Of a DNA stretch of 22,946 nt, positions 20,295-22,946 are shown in pieces. The translations under genes were made by a program, and so were the position numbers. The notes beneath the pieces are model-generated. The model saw only the letters and a program-made list of their open reading frames with translations. It was not told the origin of the DNA and ran no database searches. Every line of letters begins with the position of its first letter. The first letter of the stretch is position 1. This DNA comes from a virus: positions 4,068 to 27,013 of the IMG/VR virus record IMGVR_UViG_3300001472_000009; one strand, 5' to 3'.

Positions 20295-20716
20295 GAATTA
20301 AATTAGATTTAAATAAGATTAATAGTAGGTTACACTGGACAACACTTTATAGTGAAAAATTATTATTAGCAATAATTGGATTGCTAACAATGGTTGCGGC
20401 TTTTACAGACATTTATGAAATGCTAATCTATTTGAAAGTAGAACTAGGCGACTTGTTCTTGCTTTTCATTTATGCAGAGATTATAGGAATGGTGGGAGCA
20501 TTTTATATTAGTAATAGAATACCTGTTACTCTACCTATCATTATTGCTATGACGGCACTTTGTAGATTAATTGTTCTACATTCAAAAGAAGCAGACCCAT
20601 GGATGCTTGTTGCAGAAGCAAGTGCTATTGCAGTATTGGCAGGGGCGGCTTATCTTATGAGTGCTAAAGAAAAACTGAGTTTAGAAAAAGATAAAATACG
20701 TGAGAAAAATAAATAA
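20291..20716 (+). CDS. PsiE-like membrane protein
   Basis: A 141-residue protein with four predicted membrane spans (about 23-40, 54-74, 79-97 and 104-124) and a Lys/Glu-rich cytosolic tail. The pattern [20 protein letters not shown], then [12 protein letters not shown], matches the PsiE family (phosphate-starvation-inducible in E. coli; biochemical role unknown). Phosphate-related genes are common in marine phages because of low-phosphate waters. It is translationally coupled to prs by ATGA, whose product is a phosphate-rich metabolite; whether the two are functionally linked is not shown. No Pho-box-like element was seen upstream. Confidence 0.75.
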   Translation: MRIKLDLNKINSRLHWTTLYSEKLLLAIIGLLTMVAAFTDIYEMLIYLKVELGDLFLLFIYAEIIGMVGAFYISNRIPVTLPIIIAMTALCRLIVLHSKEADPWMLVAEASAIAVLAGAAYLMSAKEKLSLEKDKIREKNK

Positions 20717-20729
20717 GAAAGGTAATTAA

Positions 20730-21242
20730 ATGTATAAGGTAACGGCATACTTTAGAGACCATAAAGTTGTTGAAAAGTTTTATAACTTATATGATGCAAT
20801 AGATTTTAGAGATAGTGCAGATGCTAATTATCCTGAAAACGTAAAATTTGAAAAGGTAATATCAATGAGAGAATGGGTAGTAGAATGTTGGAATAGTGTA
20901 ATGGATATGGAGCATAATCCACTAAAGAATATTCCAGACTTTAGCACACGACATATGATTATGCAAGTATTAGCATGGATGTGGTGTATTGCGTTTGCAT
21001 TCATCGTAAGTAGTATGTGGGCAGGAGTAATTAGTATGTTTGTTCATACAGTATTACTAGGAGCCATTGCAATCACAGTTGCTACATTTGAAACAGCAAA
21101 ACGCAAGCCAACTGCATTTAACTTCATAAACGGATATAACTCACATGGTAGAGCAAGGACTTATACTATCTGGAGAGATAAAAAAGGTAATGCACATAAA
21201 GTACAGTTAGATGCCAATGATCCAGGCGGAGAACACGAATAA
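20730..21242 (+). CDS. Membrane protein of unknown function (two spans)
   Basis: A 170-residue protein with a soluble N-terminal 70 residues (MYKVTAYFRDHKVVEKFYNL...), two hydrophobic spans at about 76-95 and 98-120 forming a hairpin, and a hydrophilic C terminus with KRKPTAFNFINGYNSHGRAR. It follows the PsiE-like gene with AAGG before its ATG. An AATAAATA string overlapping the previous stop resembles a late element but may be chance. Nothing indicates enzyme activity. The N-terminal portion has the look of a small alpha/beta domain. Function unknown. Confidence 0.6.
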   Translation: MYKVTAYFRDHKVVEKFYNLYDAIDFRDSADANYPENVKFEKVISMREWVVECWNSVMDMEHNPLKNIPDFSTRHMIMQVLAWMWCIAFAFIVSSMWAGVISMFVHTVLLGAIAITVATFETAKRKPTAFNFINGYNSHGRARTYTIWRDKKGNAHKVQLDANDPGGEHE

Positions 21243-21247
21243 ATCAT

Positions 21248-21276
21248 TTGACAATCATCGTTGAACAGAGTAGAAT
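21248..21276 (+). promoter_or_regulatory. Sigma70-like promoter, leaderless arrangement
   Basis: TTGACA at 21248-21253, a 17-base spacer and TAGAAT at 21271-21276, then six bases (agaagt) and the helicase ATG at 21283. No ribosome site is present. Confidence 0.78.
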
Positions 21277-21282
21277 AGAAGT

Positions 21283-22686
21283 ATGGCAGAAGAAGTAAAA
21301 GATTACAATTTAGATTTACAGAAATTGTTTGTTCAGTTCATGTTAACTGATCCTGAACTTTATACAAGAGTTAGGGCAATAGTAGAGCCTAAGTATTTTG
21401 ATAGAAATCTAAGAAAAGTAGTTGAACTCTTAGTCAATCATACTGAGGAATACTCTACGATTCCAACTACTGAAATTATTAAAGCACAAACTGGACAAGA
21501 GATAGAAAAATTAGATGATATCGGTCAACATGCAGATTGGTTTATTGATGAGTTTGAAACATTCTGTAGGCATAAGGCAATAGAAAGAGCAATCATTGAT
21601 AGTGCAGACTTACTAGAGACAGGCAAATATGGTGAAGTAGAACTTAGAATTAAAGAGGCAGTACAAACTGGACTAGCCCGTTCATTAGGTACAGACTATT
21701 TTGCAGATCCTAGAGCAAGACTTGAAAAGCTAAAAGATAACAATGGTCAAATTACGACTGGTTGGAAATCATTAGACGATAAATTATATGGTGGCATCAA
21801 TCGTGGTGAGATAACTATTTTTTGTGGTGGGTCTGGTGCAGGTAAATCTTTGTTTATGCAAAACATGAGTTTGAATTGGGCAGAAGCAGGTTTAAATTGT
21901 GTATACTTTACACTTGAACTTTCAGAAGAACTATCAAGTATGCGTATGGATGCGATGCTAACAGATAGAAGTACAAAAAGAATTTTTAAAGAATTAGATG
22001 ATGTAGAATTACAAGTTAGAACTAAAGGCAAATCGTCTGGAATGTTACGTGTTAAGTATCTTCCTTCTGGTTCCACAGTTAATGATATACGTTCTTATAT
22101 TAAAGAATTGCAAATACAAACTGGCAAACGAGTTGATTGTATGTGTGTAGATTACTTAGATTTATTAATGCCAGCAACAAAGAAAGTATCAGCAAGTGAT
22201 TTGTTCATTAAAGACAAATATGTAGCAGAAGAAATTCGTAATTTTGCAATGGAAACTGAGACAGTTTTAGTAACTGCATCACAATTAAATAGAAGTGCAG
22301 TAGAAGAAATTGAATTTGACCATTCTCATATCGCAGGTGGTATATCTAAAATTCAAACTGCGGATAATGTTATTGGTATCTTTACAAGCCAAGCAATGAG
22401 AGAACGTGGACAATATCAGTTACAGCTATTAAAAACACGTTCATCAAGTGGTGTAGGTAGTAAAATTAATCTAGTATTTGATAGAGATAGTCTTAAAATC
22501 TCAGATGATACAGAAGGGTTAACTGACGACCAAACAACGTCAAATACGATGAGTGTGGTTGATACATTACGACAAAAAACTACAGTAAACGCACCAGAAA
22601 CTAACACAGAAGCAAAAACTGATGTTGCAATGAACTTGAGAGCAATGTTGAAGACCAAGACACGTTCTCCTTTTGATGAAAACTGA
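21283..22686 (+). CDS. 41: Replicative DnaB-type helicase (T4 gp41)
   Basis: A 467-residue hexameric replicative helicase. The N-terminal domain (1-140) is helical, as in DnaB and gp41. The RecA-like core has TGWKSLDDKLYGGINRGEIT, Walker A GGSGAGKS (182-189), FTLELSEE (motif 1a), Walker B MCVDYLDLL (near 285-293) and the Gln motif VTASQLNRSA. The C terminus after residue 420 is a disordered Thr/Asn-rich tail, probably for partner contacts. It unwinds DNA at the fork with the primase at 17.6 kb. The promoter leaves six bases before the ATG, predicting a leaderless mRNA. No truncation is evident. Confidence 0.93.
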   Translation: MAEEVKDYNLDLQKLFVQFMLTDPELYTRVRAIVEPKYFDRNLRKVVELLVNHTEEYSTIPTTEIIKAQTGQEIEKLDDIGQHADWFIDEFETFCRHKAIERAIIDSADLLETGKYGEVELRIKEAVQTGLARSLGTDYFADPRARLEKLKDNNGQITTGWKSLDDKLYGGINRGEITIFCGGSGAGKSLFMQNMSLNWAEAGLNCVYFTLELSEELSSMRMDAMLTDRSTKRIFKELDDVELQVRTKGKSSGMLRVKYLPSGSTVNDIRSYIKELQIQTGKRVDCMCVDYLDLLMPATKKVSASDLFIKDKYVAEEIRNFAMETETVLVTASQLNRSAVEEIEFDHSHIAGGISKIQTADNVIGIFTSQAMRERGQYQLQLLKTRSSSGVGSKINLVFDRDSLKISDDTEGLTDDQTTSNTMSVVDTLRQKTTVNAPETNTEAKTDVAMNLRAMLKTKTRSPFDEN

Positions 22687-22692
22687 TAAATA
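22685..22692 (+). promoter_or_regulatory. T4-late-like promoter element
   Basis: GATAAATA overlapping the helicase stop codon, 21 bases before the ATG at 22714. It is identical to the element at 16762. A normal ribosome site (GGAG) lies between. Confidence 0.45.
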
Positions 22693-22713
22693 CAGTTAGA
22701 ACGGAGAAATATC

Positions 22714-22946
22714 ATGGATAAACCTCGTAAGAGCCTATTTGAAGAACTAAATTCTTTAGCTTTTGATAAAGAAAAAGAACGTTTAGTGGAGCAAAAAGGT
22801 GAACATATCATATCAGGAGCGATAAATCTTATAGAATTTATCAATCGTGAGTTTGATGGCGAGACTGCAAATGACTTAACTAAGAGATTAGTTAATAGCA
22901 TTAGGTCTCAAGATCCGAGAAAGTTTAAACGTGGTATAAAAAGTGT
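22714..22946 (+). CDS. Small hypothetical protein, 3' end outside window
   Basis: An open frame of at least 77 codons running off the window end. It begins MDKPRKSLFEELNSLAFDKE and is helical and highly charged (KERLVEQKGEHIISGAINLI, EFINREFDGETANDLTKRLV, NSIRSQDPRKFKRGI). CGGAG is seven to eight bases before the ATG. The spacing of hydrophobic residues suggests a compact helical bundle. Its place directly after the helicase suggests a replication accessory, but I do not recognise a named family. Confidence 0.7.
   Translation, partial: MDKPRKSLFEELNSLAFDKEKERLVEQKGEHIISGAINLIEFINREFDGETANDLTKRLVNSIRSQDPRKFKRGIKS

Noticed and set aside
20708-20715. AATAAATA as a late promoter before the membrane-protein gene
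   Set aside because: It lies in an AAAATAAATAAG run at a gene end; chance is likely in AT-rich sequence, and no second feature supports it.
22416-22901. 161-codon leftward ORF opposite the helicase end
   Set aside because: It lies opposite helicase codons, is Ser/Phe/Leu-rich without domain features, and has no ribosome site; it looks like an antisense shadow.
1-22946. CRISPR array, insertion sequence, integrase or attachment site
   Set aside because: No regularly spaced repeats, transposase or recombinase motifs were seen; the 44-base repeat occurs only twice and carries a promoter.

Overview
The window is a densely packed, AT-rich stretch of a tailed-phage genome. Landmark genes are T4-type: ribonucleotide reductase beta subunit (nrdB), UvsW helicase, gp61-type primase and gp41-type DnaB helicase. 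They are mixed with genes typical of marine myoviruses: a DUF59 Fe-S assembly protein, a fatty acid desaturase, a ClpP-like protease, PRPP synthetase, a PsiE-like membrane protein and 2OG-Fe(II) oxygenases. The low GC, very short intergenic gaps, ATGA and TAATG overlaps, a lone tRNA and T4-late-like GATAAATA elements suggest a marine T4-like myovirus, quite possibly one infecting SAR11 or a similar AT-rich marine bacterium. The host is an inference; nothing in the window proves it.

Layout. 1-2.2 kb: 3' part of nrdB, a small unknown and a SAM methyltransferase, followed by a small leftward membrane protein. 2.2-5.5 kb: small accessory genes (winged-helix, zinc-knuckle, LPD29-like, HNH endonuclease) and an AAA ATPase, closed by an intrinsic terminator. 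A 44-base promoter sequence occurs twice here, before the LPD29-like gene and before the ATPase. 5.5-10.1 kb: DUF59 protein, UvsW, conserved unknowns including a possible clamp-loader subunit, tRNA-Arg(ACG), a zinc-finger protein and an AbrB-like protein. 10.1-15.4 kb: the accessory block, with a phosphoribosyltransferase and an unknown protein, a leftward operon (radical SAM, acyl carrier protein, alpha/beta-hydrolase-like protein), then rightward two paralogous 2OG-Fe(II) oxygenase-like proteins and a fatty acid desaturase. 15.4-17.6 kb: an unknown protein, a very small relative of the DNA polymerase III alpha catalytic core, a leftward unknown and a BppU-like structural protein. 17.6-22.95 kb: primase, ClpP-like protease, PRPP synthetase, PsiE-like protein, a membrane protein, DnaB-type helicase and a partial gene cut by the window end. 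No stretch longer than about 210 bases lacks a rightward gene, and that one (2014-2221) is mostly filled by a leftward gene.

How the genes work together. nrdB, UvsW, primase and helicase belong to nucleotide supply, recombination and replication. PRPP synthetase makes the substrate used by the phosphoribosyltransferase encoded about 9 kb away. The most striking group is 11.3-15.4 kb: a phage acyl carrier protein translationally coupled to an alpha/beta-hydrolase-like protein and a radical SAM enzyme, next to a desaturase and two candidate hydroxylases. This looks like an acyl-chain tailoring cassette whose product is unknown.

Regulation. Several genes (DUF59, mini-PolIII-like, primase, helicase) have a sigma70-like promoter with a 17-base spacer whose -10 box ends only 6-7 bases before the ATG, which implies leaderless mRNAs. 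Two late-type promoters sit equally close to their ATGs.
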